Shown here one piece after another: positions 45,715-55,885 of a stretch of 64,000 bases of DNA (position 1 is its first letter; each line of letters begins with the position of its first letter). Origin of the DNA: Dactylonectria macrodidyma (taxonomy: Eukaryota; Ascomycota; Sordariomycetes; Hypocreales; Nectriaceae). The notes under the pieces were generated by a model. The model was not told where the DNA came from and made no database searches. It saw nothing but the letters and a program-made list of their open reading frames with translations. The position numbers were made by a program, and so were the translations under genes. The DNA is taken from assembly GCA_020744425.1 (NCBI GenBank), contig JAGMUV010000030.1, positions 248,001 to 312,000 of the forward strand, given 5' to 3'.

Positions 45715-46961
45715 TTACTCCTGCTTTGCTCGCTTGACGGTTGAATTACCATACAAGGCAACCTCTGGAGCTATCTTCCGCTTTGGTGCGCCGAGGGAAA
45801 TATTATCAAGGCACTGAGACTCAACAGCCGTCCCCAACTTCTCCTGTTGTCGGTTGTTTTGCCTGCCTTCACAGATATCTGCGACAGAAACTGCGTCGCC
45901 ACTGGGAGAGCTAGTCCTTGATCTGTCGAGTAGGTGCTCGTAGCCTCGAAGTCTCCTAAGCCAGCTTTTCTCCTCCTGCTCTCCACCATCCGGTACCTCG
46001 AGGCATCTTCGGGCCATCTCCTGCAGCTCCCCAAAACTGGTTGTATCCCTGAACGAGCGATCCTCATGAACCTTCAACACTCGTGGAAATCGCAGAGCAA
46101 AGTACCCAACATTCGCGGGCTTGTCGAAGCCAGCACCAACCACTTCTACTATAAACGGATGCTTGAACAGCTCCACTGGCTGCAGCCTCCGTGCGGGCTC
46201 GAATAAGACATCGAACTCGGACATAGACTTGGCGAATGGTGCTCGTGTGAAATATCCATGGCGGTTAAAGCGGCAGACCTCGTCCTTATTTTCGACGCAC
46301 CCGATATAGAATGACGTCCACCATAGACTACCAATGCCAAGCTCATGCTCATCTCTCGCGTTGCGGCGTCCCCCAATAATGGCGAAGTCTGCGGTGTCAC
46401 CAAGGCCTGGGATGTAATCTTTCTTGAGCTTGATAAATGGCTTGCTTCCATTGAATGAGAAGTATGGGTCGTCGCAACCTTTGAGCACAAATCCTTCCCA
46501 CCGTTGTGTGATGGCTCGAGCGAATGTCTCACTGAGCCGTTCCGCTGCGTCGAGAGACGAAAATTCAATTACTTCGCGAGACCCGATGTCGGTCCGGCCC
46601 GGAATGCGGAGGACCAGAAATTGAAGTCGTCGTCGCCGTTCATCATGAGTCTCTAAGCCGCAGACGATGCCGTCCAGTAATAGAATATCGTAGAACATGA
46701 TCATGAGATGCTCGCTCGATTCGACGAGCGAATCTCGAGCTGCTCCAAGAAACCGTCCCGATCGTTTCACATGTCTGCGGATTTTGTGGAAAGGCTCGAT
46801 TCTCCCGTCGTCATCGTTCCATACCAGCAGCTCGCTCTCCAGGATGCACCGCTTCTTGATTTTGCAGCCTGCTGTGTCAAGCTCAAGGCTGTCCCGCAGT
46901 GCCTGATGACTTCCCATGCGGTCGCTGGTTGAATCTCTCCCACTCTTGGAGAATTCTTGAC
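45715..46961 (-). pseudogene. LIG4-like ATP-dependent DNA ligase, copy A, 5' part missing
   Basis: The minus frame begins abruptly at FSKSGRDSTSDRM and continues EPFHKIRRHVKRSGRFLGAA, IMFYDILLLD (motif III), RWEGFVLKG (motif IV), FIKLKKDYIPGLGDTADFAI (motif V) to a natural end KRAKQE-stop. The adenylated lysine motif (KYDG) and the DNA-binding domain are missing because a piggyBac piece adjoins at 46950-46962. Compared with copy B it lacks 75 nt (25 residues between EVCRF and NRHGYF), and it has the Gly-to-Ser change in ILESELLVW. It cannot form the ligase-AMP intermediate. It supplies the C-terminus that copy B has lost. Confidence 0.88.
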
Positions 46962-47628
46962 AACCGTCTTCCGAGACGGCCGGGAGGTTATCCGTCTCCG
47001 GCGCCGGCCGGCCGGAAGCTCTGCTGGAAAGCGGGCTGCCCGGAAAGAAGCCTTCGGCCCAGACGTCCGGAAGAACCTCCCGGTGCCTGAGGCAATTGAT
47101 GAATATAACCATAAGATGAATGGGGTTGATATAAGTGACCAGATGAGGTCTTATTATCAATACAGCCGCCCTATTCGTCGAGGAGGCTGGCAAGCCCTTG
47201 CTTGGAAATTCCTGCTAGAAGTGATCGTTGTGAATAGCTTCTTCCTGCAGCTCTGGGGCAAGCCCGAGTGGCAAAAGGTCAAGAACCAGTACCAATGGCG
47301 GCGACTGCTTGCATCCCAGCTTATTCAACAGTTTAGACCATTAGCAGGAGGTCGAAGACGTTCACGACCTCAGCGGGCTTCAGATAAGAGGAAAACGTCT
47401 ATTCCTTGGCAGCACCATCGCAAGGGATCAAGGGGGGCTAATTCACCTTGCTCCTATTGCGGTAGTAGGAAAGCATTAAGGCGCCAGGCTCTAGGCGACA
47501 TATCTGGGAATAGCCTCACTCAGCAGCCGCAATAGCGAAAAAGGATTCGAAAGGGCTGCTTAGACTGTAACGTACCGCTATGTATTGATGGAGATTGTTG
47601 GTACCTTTGGCATACCCAAAATCTATAG
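46950..47628 (+). pseudogene. piggyBac-type transposase remnant, copy 3
   Basis: Starts FLTTVFRDGREVIRLRRRP and continues VRKNLPVPEAIDEYNHKMNG, VDISDQMRSYYQYSRPIRRG and WQALAWKFLLEVIVVNSFFL. A TAG at 47533-47535 breaks it, but the frame goes on to the C-terminal knuckle KGCLDCNVPLCIDGDCWYLW and a final TAG at 47628. Only the last third of a PGBD transposase is present. It belongs to a subfamily different from copies 1 and 2 (MNGVDISDQM rather than NHVDRGDQL). Its left end coincides with the ligase A break. Confidence 0.85.
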
Positions 47629-47658
47629 GGGAATAGAGGTACCTTTAATCTTAGTATA

Positions 47659-48707
47659 AGTCAGACCACCTATTAACCGATCACCCCCTTAGCCGATCAT
47701 CATTCCCCACCAAAATCGATAAAAACGCTACTATTTAATCTAGCTATATTTAATTATATAAAATAGCTAGAAAAGTAAAATATTTATATTTAAAATTAAA
47801 AATAGCTAAAATATTTAAATTTAGCTTTTTATCTTATTTTAATAAGATAATTATCGTTTTTTTTAAGTTAAAGTAAATAATAGCTAAATATATAAAATCT
47901 CTATATATTTATAAAATATAAATTTATCATTTTAAATTAATATAATTAAAAGTTAAATATATAAAAATTATATTTATTAAATTTATATAGATATAAATAA
48001 GGTTATGAATTAAAAGAGCTAAAAATATTAACTTTTAATCTTAATTTAGTACCCTACTTTTAGAGTTTTTTTACACCTAAATTTACCCTATATTATTACT
48101 AAAATCAAGCATACACTATTAAAGATAATTATTTTAAAATTTAAAAACTTTAATATATAAAGCTATTAATATTTACTTATATTTTATAGTACTATTTTTA
48201 TTAATATTTTCTTTTATATATATAAGAAGATATTTATATAATAATACTGTTAAGGTTTTCTATATAAACTGTGACGGGAGCGTCTGGAGTGCTGGACCCA
48301 GGGTGGGGTCGATACGTAACTAGGACGCACAGGGCAGGCCACAGGGACTATCAACGCGTCTGCGCGTCCACGCGCCTGCCCGCTTTCTCTTTCCTCTTCA
48401 TCGTAGTATTCTCGCAATACAGTGGCATTACCTCTTGAGTTGATCTCATCTGGCCCGTGACATAAACTATATATAAAGCCTTAACATTTCACTTTTTTAA
48501 ACTTTAGCTTTAAAAATAACTATAATTAACTTATTTCTTTTTAAAAAAAAACTTATACTAGATTTTAATAGCTATATAAGATATAAATTATTGTCTTTTT
48601 AATATTCTAGCTATTTTCTATAATTAAATAAATTATATCATTTTGGCTGATTTTGGTGGGGAAAGTTGGTCGGCTAAGGGGGTGATCGGTTAATAGATGG
48701 TCTGACT
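47659..48707. mobile_element. mariner-type element, extremely AT-rich (RIP-like)
   Basis: Terminal inverted repeats start AGTCAGACCACCTATTAACC (47659) and complement AGTCAGACCATCTATTAACC (ending 48707). They continue with CGATCACCCCCTTAGCCGA and CCCCACCAAAATC and are flanked by TA. Between them 47770-48265 and 48465-48640 are almost only A and T, with no open frame, as expected after heavy RIP of both strands. The GC-richer island inside is a solo LTR. Confidence 0.85.
48270..48462. mobile_element. 193-bp solo LTR with TAAAC target duplication
   Basis: Starts TGTGACGGGAGCG and ends GGCCCGTGACA (TG...CA ends with short inverted repeats). TAAAC lies immediately on both sides (48265-48269 and 48463-48467). 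Normal base composition contrasts with the AT-only host element. No internal retrotransposon sequence; formed by LTR-LTR recombination after insertion. Confidence 0.9.
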
Positions 48708-48710
48708 TAT

Positions 48711-49914
48711 GTGTTGAATAAGTGGCAAAAGGAAGCTCATGGAAGTAGCTTGAAAGGCTGATAAAATTGTCATCAAAGATGACAGTTGCCACCTATTGCC
48801 ACAGGCTTAGCAAGCAGCTTCCAGTTGATTCCACATAGCACAGAAAAGGCATAGAGAGCTTGCTCTAAAAACCTCAAGCAGCAAGGGGACACACAAGTCA
48901 CATACTGTACAACAGATGAATACAAGCAATTCACTCTAACATTTAACAATATGATTCGATTATTCTAGTGGGCCTATAAGCCCTGATTGGCTTTACCCCG
49001 CCCTTGGCAAAAATGGAGCCCATTGGCAGTTGATGGGATAGTATGGACAGCACTATCTTGATTTATTATGTAAGCTGTGGCGCTGCTATATACCTTGTAG
49101 TACCTTAGAGGACTTATTCTTAAGGCCACTTTTAGATCTTTGATTACTCTACAGGCAAAATTGCCTAGTAAAATCAGCCACTTCTGACCCCTCCAATAAA
49201 ATTATATATTCCTAGGTATCCCTAAGTACCGCTGGTCCGTGCGTCTTGCCTGAGGAATGGGAAGAGAGATCCAGAGAGGAAAGCGATAGTGAACATGACT
49301 GTATTCTCGCATGTCATCTTTCCCCCTTTCATCTGACTCGTCCACCGAATAATCCGACGTCGAGTTTGCAGCTAATGGATCCAATGGCAGCCACCGAAAG
49401 CATCCCACGAATCAAAGGCCTATGGAGTCTAGTCCGTAAATCACTAAGCCTTGGAGCTCCTCCAAGCGAATCTCGTTAATGCCCCCATCCCCAAGCCACC
49501 CTTGGCTCGTCTCTGTGTGCAGCCCAACAGCCCTTGTTGAACAACCTGCGGCCACGGTCCGCTTCCCCATCGCAACTCTAATTTTTCTCTCCTGGACGTG
49601 TCAAACACCTCCATTCGACCTTAGTTTGCCACTAACGCCGAGTCCCCGGAGATTAAGCTCCGTCGTCTCGAACTCGTGTCAATACTCTTGGCTTGCTGCC
49701 TGTTCATATGTCACAATCGCCACTTCTCGACTCTTTTAATTTTATTTCCATCAAGGTTGTCCAGTCTTGTTTGCTTCTCCTCTTTTTTTTTCAAGCCAAA
49801 ACCTGGATTGCAAGCCACACCAGCCATTGATGCATCTAAGCAACTCTCCCCTCAGCCGATTTCAACCTGATCACCTGACGACATCTCTACCCAGCTCACT
49901 GCTACGACATCAAG
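48711..49914. other. no recognisable gene
   Basis: 1.2 kb of complex sequence. Plus-strand frames at 49246-49739 have no domain or codon support. A C/T-rich patch lies at 49770-49800. Confidence 0.4.
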
Positions 49915-49968
49915 TTGCGGCTGAAGTTAATTTGCGGCTGAAGTTAATTTGCGGCTGAAGTTAATTCG
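49915..49968. repeat. three exact copies of an 18-bp unit
   Basis: TTGCGGCTGAAGTTAATT occurs three times head to tail with no change. Confidence 0.95.
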
Positions 49969-50059
49969 AATACTTAAGTGGTCTAATGGACAGAGTGTCA
50001 GCTGAGATATGGCATAATCAAAAGGACCGATGACACATCCAACAAGTCACGGTCTCAAG

Positions 50060-50493
50060 CAGGCTTCGAAATTGATCGAATCGATCGATTATCGAGCCCT
50101 GATCGATCGATTTATATCGATCATAACCTTCAATCGATCGATATCGATCGAGCGGGCCTCTCAGTCGATCGATATCGATCGATCACAAATTGAAATCGAA
50201 TCGATCGACGATCAAATCGATCAGGGGATTCAGGGCTGGTCTTCATTATCCCTATCTACGCTGATCCTGCCTACCAATTGAAGTACCTGCCTCCAATTAT
50301 CCCCTTCAAGGAGACTCAGAGGAAGGGATAGCTGATAAATGCCAACCTTGCTCCATGAACGAACGCACTGAGCCATAGCCACTATATGGCGCCGCAGGCG
50401 AGACCTAAGTGGCGTTACCATCCTCCCACGACTGCTAAAATCTCTCTCCGTTTCAGCGGAAGACGACGCGATAGTGAGGAAGTCAACAGGCAT
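50060..50493 (-). pseudogene. hAT 3' end: dimerisation-domain fragment plus ATCGAT subterminal array
   Basis: The minus frame 50493-50230 reads VDFLTIASSSAETERDFSSR, GRMVTPLRSRLRRHIVAMAQ, CVRSWSKVGIY, the C-terminal dimerisation motif of hAT transposases. Directly downstream, 50066-50225 is packed with GATCGAT/ATCGATC motifs. It ends at a terminus-like CAGGCTTCGAAATT (50060). The 5' part is missing; the piece stops next to the NLR tail. Same motif array as at 13734-13803. Confidence 0.78.
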
Positions 50494-50547
50494 ATAAGAC
50501 AGCCGAGGACAGCCAGCTGGAGAGACGCGTCACGTGTCCCAAGAATG

Positions 50548-53500
50548 CTAGGACGAGGGAGGGCGGGGCGGTTTCAAGAAGCTGAAAATAACGACTCTTC
50601 CAAAGCGGCCGCCGATGGCAACCCTCGCCCTCACCATCGTCGATGGCGATACGGAACACCATACGGCTGAAGCTGAAGGCCGGTATTTGGGCGGCAGCCA
50701 TAACACATTACGCCCATCCCATGTAATCCAGGACTTTTCGGGGCTTAGGCCGTACCCGTGGCCCTCGAGGGTTTCTTTGACCTCGCCCCTCGCCGCATCC
50801 CGGACCTTGATAGACTTGTGGTCCGACCCTGACGCTATGAGCTTTCCATCGGGCGAGAATGGGACCGAGTTAACCGAACCGTTGTGGCCTTTGCGCGCCG
50901 CATCCCAGACTATAACGGTTGCGTCGTCTGACCCCGACGCTATAAGCAATCCATTGTGCGAGAATGCGACCGACCGAACCGAACCAATATGGCCCTCGAG
51001 AGTTTGTTTAACTTTGTCTGTCTCTGTGTTCCATGCCTTAATAGTCTAGTTGTATGACCTGCGTGCTATGAGCTTCCCAACTGAACCAGACCCGGACGCT
51101 ATGAGCTTCCCAACTGGACCACCGTAGCCCTCAAGCGTTTGTTTGGCCTTGCCCGTCGCTGCGTTCCATGCCCGGATGGTCCTCTTGTATGACTCATACG
51201 CTGTAACTTTTTTATCGGGCGAGAATGCGACCGAGTTGACCGCATAGCCCTTGAGCGTTTGTTTGACCTTGCCTGTCGCCGCATCCCAGACCTTGATGGT
51301 TGCGTCGTCTGACCCCGACGCTACGAGATTCCCACTGGGTGAGAATGCGACCGAGTTGACCAAACCACCGTGGCCCTCGAGCGTTTGTTTGATCTCGTCC
51401 GTCACCGCGTCCCAGACATTGATGGTCTCGTCCTCCGAACCCGACGCTATGAGCCTCCCATCGGGCGAGAATGCAACCGACAAAACCCACTCGCTATGGC
51501 CCTCAAGCGTTTGTTTGACCTCACCCGTCACCGCATCCCAGACTATAATGGTTGCGTCGTCTGAACCCGACGCTATCAGCTTCCCATCGGGTGAGAATGC
51601 AACCGAATAAATCGGCACCCAGTGGCCTTCAAGAGTTTTGACCTCGCCTGTCGCCACATCCCAGACCTTGACGGTCGCGTCGCGCGACCCCGACACTATG
51701 AGCCTCCCATGTGGAGAGAACGCGACCGAGAAAACCCAATCGCTGTGGCCCTCAAGCGTTTGTTTGACCTCGCCCGTCACCGCGTCCCAGACCTTGATGG
51801 TCTCATCGTCTGATCCCGATGTTATCAGCTTCCCATTAGGCGAGAATGCGACTGAATTGACCGGACCACCGTGGCCCTTGAGCGTTTGTTTAACCTGGCC
51901 TGTCGCTGCATCCCATACCTTAATAGTCCTATTGTACGAACCGGATGCTATGAGCTTCCCATGTGGCGAGAATGCGACCGAGTAGACCGGATCACCATGA
52001 CCCCCCAGCGTTTGTTTGGCGTTGCCCGTCGCCGCATCCCAGACCTTGATGGTTGCGTCGTCTGACCCCGACGCTACGAGATTCCCATTGGGCGAGAATG
52101 CGACCGAGTTGACCGAACCGCCGTGGCCCTCGAGCGTTTGTTTGATCTCGTCCGTCGCCGCGTCCCAGATATTGATAGTAGCATCGTCTGACTGACGCTA
52201 CGAGATTCCCATCGGGCGAGAATGCGACCGAGTTGACTGAACCACCGCGGCCCTCGAGCGTTTTAATTAATGAACTCCAGCCCTCATCTACGGCCGGTCC
52301 TGTCCAAACCCACTGTGGCTCCTCTTTTTTAAATAGTTCGCGCGTTAAGCTACGAGTCGGAGTGAAGAGAAGCGCCGACACGTATGCTTGAAGCGGCGCA
52401 TTCTTGATTACCCATCCGTTGTGGAGAAGAAACCGATGCGCATCTACCGTCAGCGAGAGCAGGCTAGACTCCCTGGAAATAGTCTGTAATACGTTAGAAG
52501 GCTCAATACTGTCGAGGATCGAGACTCACCTTCAGCAACCTTTCAAGCTTTGCTACCGCGAATACCGCGTCGGATATCGCCCTGCACAGACTCAAGGCCT
52601 CAATCCAATAAAGAAGGTAGTATTCGAGCTGTGCCGTTATCAAGCAGGTCATCTCGATGCTGTGCTTCACAGAGGTGGTCGATCCAGTGGACGCAAGAGT
52701 ATCGTGCACTCGCCAATGGATCTGAGACTGGCATCTTGATAACGTCGATCGAGAATCCGGGATGGCACAGGCCGTAGATATCCCGCCGCAGCGAATTGCA
52801 CATTGCGTCCAGCGATCGCAGGAATATGCTGCGGTGAGCCTCTGCGCGACCAGAGGGGAAAATTGTGGTGGTTGCCTTGTCGCTCAAATAGTCCTTTGCC
52901 GATTGGTGAATAATGTAGACTCGGCCGTCTCGCACTGTAAGGAATGAGCCGCACATGCGTACAATTCTCTGAACTCTTTCAGCCTTGCTTGAAATCTCCT
53001 CTGGGAGGCCGGAGAGCATGCTCAGCTCAAGGGTGGAAAGCGGACGATGTGCCAGGGTAGCCGCTGAAAGCACGAGCTGACAATACACTTGACTGTCCCC
53101 CTTCAGCTGCTGAATCCGACCCATCATTCGAGCATACACCTCTTCTATGTCAGTCGGAACCTCCTCAAGCACCCGCAGCACATCCCAGCCTTCAACTTGT
53201 TCGAGCTCCTTGACGACGAGGGCCACCCATAGGAACGTACCGGCAGCCTTCTGGCGCAGGAGTTCTCGCACATGACATTGAAGAGCGTCATCGTCTTGTA
53301 ATGACTCGAGTTTGGACACCCTGTCGTCAATATACACGCCGACGGCATGTGATACAAGCTCTGCGTTAGCTTTTAGCTCAAGGCTCAGCTTCGTTTGCGA
53401 GTCGTCGAGCTTCAGCTGTTGCTCAATGTCGTGCCTATTGCGGCTGGAGACGATCCACTTGACGTGGGATGCAGACGTATTCTGAACGATAAGCTTCAAA

Positions 53501-54060
53501 AGCTGCTGCAGGCCAGTCTCGCACTCGTCGAGTGCGTCGATCACGATGTATGCCCTCGCCAGGCTGGGGTCTTGCAGCATACCGCTGAGGATCTCAGACA
53601 AGGCGAAGAACGCGTTGCCATCCTCAAAGAGCTTGTGGCCGGGTTGTGCGTACTTCGCACGCAGACTTGAGGCGAGCGGCGGCTGTTGGACGGCGAGGAG
53701 GAAGATCAGGCCTTTCACCACCGCGGTCGCGTTATTAAGGTTCGAGTCCATGCCCTGGCAGAAGAAGTATGAGAGGACGGCGGTGTGGGAAGTCGATTGT
53801 TCTGCCAGCCTGAGCTGAGCAAGCCGCCGCTCCAGTTCGTCGACAATGCCGATTAGCAGCATAGTCTTTCCCTTGCCCGGGTCGCCCTTGATCCAGAGCA
53901 GCCGGCTCTGGTCGTCGTCGCGCCATCGTCGGAAGTCGGGGTGGTCGAGGATCCATTTGTACGAGTCCACCAGCAGGCCACCCTTGGTGTCCTTGATTCG
54001 CTCTTTGTCATGGCGGGGATCGGTTAAGCGCAGGTCCTTCAAGCAGACAGCGAAGCCAGA
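50548..54060 (-). pseudogene. NACHT-WD40 NLR, decayed and 5'-truncated
   Basis: Reads in order: CLKDLRLTDPRHDKERIKDT, Walker A WIKGDPGKGKTMLL, Walker B AYIVIDALDECETGL, HQSAKDYL, a linker (YWIEALSLCRAISDAVFAVA), a 46-nt intron (52529-52484), and ALLFTPTRSLTRELFKKEEP. About twelve WD40 repeats follow, and a typical end (WLPPKYRPSASAVW, GRVVIFSF). Lesions: a frame change near 52630, a 2-bp deletion near 52193 and an in-frame TAG at 51046-51048. The N-terminal effector domain expected before residue CLKDL is missing: sequence switches at about 54060 into the head-to-head ligase fragment. Domain order is that of HET-E/NWD-type incompatibility genes. The main NACHT frame, 54042-52600, is intact. 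Confidence 0.88.
50770..52270 (-). repeat. near-identical 126-nt WD40 repeat array
   Basis: About twelve units with a period of about 126 nt (42 residues), each with SVAFSPDGKLIASGSDDATI, KVWDAATGEVKQTLEGH-type sequence. Unit starts (plus-strand GCGTTTGTTT or close variants) fall near 52133, 52008, 51880, 51756, 51630, 51508, 51380, 51253, 51133 and 50998. Variation concentrates at a few positions, as in repeats under concerted evolution. Confidence 0.9.
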
Positions 54061-54072
54061 GCCGGCCGAGAG

Positions 54073-55692
54073 GTAACTCTGGAAGAACTCGACGATACCC
54101 TCGATCAGATTGCAGCCTCATCATCGTTCTCATCCGCTAGCCTACGGGAAAGAGTTGCAACGAAGTGTGGCCGATCAATCCGTACAAATGACTTACTTTC
54201 AAAAGTATTCCGAGTCCTGCAGAGCTCTGAGGCTAAATGGATGATCCGCATGATATCAAAGAATTACAGCCCGGCCCGCGTTCCAGAAACGCTAGGAATG
54301 AGCAGATTTCATTTTCTCCTGCCTGACCTCCTTCGCTTTCAAAATTCAATCCCAGCTGCTGTGGGACTCCTAGGCAACCCGACTATCCGGCATATGCCCA
54401 TCCAACCAGCCGTGGATACTTGCGATGAGCTGAAGGAAGTCGCCAGTAGGGAACTCGAGCCGCAGGCTGGGATAATGACTGCGCGTGCGACCTATGAAAA
54501 AGCAAGGAGCATCAGGCATTGCTGCCAATTGGCTGGGCTGAGACGGATGGGCGTGGAAAGGAAGTACGATGGAGAATACTGTCAAATCCATATCGACCTG
54601 AACAAATCCGGAGCCGGCATCAAGATTTTCTCCAAGAGTGGGAGAGATTCAACCAGCGACCGCATGAGAATTCATCGGACACTGCGAGACAGCCTTGAGC
54701 TTGACACAGCAGGCTGCAAGATCAAGAAGCGGTGCATCCTGGAGGGCGAGCTGCTGGTATGGAATGACGACGACGGGAGAATCGAGCCTTTCCACAAAAT
54801 CCGCAGACATGTGAAACGATCGGGCCGGTTTCTTGGAGCAGCTCGAGATTCACCTGTCGAATCGAGCGAGCATCTCATGATCATGTTCTACGATATTCTA
54901 TTACTGGACGACATTGTCTGCGGCTTAGAGACTCATGATGAACGGCGACGACGGCTTCAATCTCTGGTCCGCCGCATTCCGGGCCGGACCGACATCGGGT
55001 CCCGCGAAGTAATTAATTTCTCGTCTTTCGACGCAGCGGAACGGCTTAGTGAGACATTCGCTCAAGCCATCACACAACGGTGGGAGGGACTTGTGCTCAA
55101 AGGTTGCGACGACCCCTACTTCTCATTCAACGGAAGCAGGCCATTCATCAAGCTCAAGAAAGATTACATCCCAGGCCTTGGTGACACCGCAGACTTCGTC
55201 ATTATTGGGGGACGCCGCGACGCGGGAGATGAGCATGAGCTTGGCATTGGTAGCCTATGGTGGACGTCATTCTATATCGGGTGTATCGAAAATAAGGACG
55301 AGGTGTGCCGCTTCAATGACAAGCCGAGATTTCGCATAATCGATACGATCGACAGACATGGCATCTCGAAAGAAAACATCACGTACCTCAATCGCCATGG
55401 ATACTTCACACGAGCACCATTCGCCAAGTCTATTCCTGAGTTCGATGTCTTATTGGGGCCCACACGGAGGCTGCAGCCAGTGGAGCTATTCAAGTGCCCG
55501 TTTATAGTAGAAGTGGTCGGTGCTGGCTTCGACAAGCCCGCGAATGTTAGCTACTTTGCTCTGCGATTTCCACGAGTGTTGAAAGTTCATGAGGATCGCT
55601 CGTTCAGGAATACAATCAGCTTTGAGGAGCTGCAGGACAGCGCTCCTAATAGTGCAATCAGTCCGTCTGGACGCCTCAGACTGGCCGTTTAG
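54073..55692 (+). pseudogene. LIG4-like ATP-dependent DNA ligase, copy B, both ends truncated
   Basis: The frame is open from 54073 (LEELDDTLDQIAASSSFSSA, LRERVATKCGRSIRTNDLLS, KVFRVLQSSEAKWMIRMISK), so the DNA-binding domain enters mid-gene, directly against the NLR fragment. Motif I with the adenylated lysine is intact (VERKYDGEYCQIH), then IMFYDILLLDD (III), RWEGLVLKG (IV) and FIKLKKDYI (V). After SFEELQ (55635) the match to copy A ends; foreign sequence runs to a chance stop at 55692. Copies A and B overlap by about 1.0 kb in inverted orientation. Copy B keeps the nucleotidyltransferase and most of the OB fold, but lacks its start and C-terminus. Confidence 0.88.
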
Positions 55693-55885
55693 TCCGTTTG
55701 ACTAGGCTAGACTAAACTAGCAGTCTGTCTGACTTTGGTCGAACTGGACTAGCAGTCTGACTGAGATGTGCAGACTGGACTGGCAGTCTGGCCGAGATGT
55801 GCAGACTGAACTATCGGTCCGTCCGTCACCGTCAGACCAGACTGCAGTGCAAACTGCGGTCTAGACTAATAGTCCAGACACGTGA
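55640..55885. repeat. array of AGTCTG/CAGACT motifs, probable transposon end
   Basis: About fifteen copies of GTCTG, AGACTG or TAGTC-type words in both orientations lie in 245 bp, beginning TAGTGCAATCAGTCCGTCTG at 55650. The layout resembles the hAT subterminal arrays at 31.5 and 50.1 kb, with a different word. It abuts the 3' break of ligase copy B. No transposase sequence is attached. Confidence 0.6.

Noticed and set aside
46957..47193. Apparent N-terminal extension of ligase copy A
   Set aside because: The minus frame continues through the piggyBac piece by chance; ligase homology to copy B begins only at FSKSG near 46961.
47770..48640. Mitochondrial DNA insertion or centromere-like AT block
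   Set aside because: The AT-only sequence is bounded by matching terminal inverted repeats with TA duplications, so a RIP-altered transposon is the simpler reading.
51046..52065. Several plus-strand open frames across the WD40 array
   Set aside because: They are antisense reflections of the 126-nt WD40 units and repeat with the same period.
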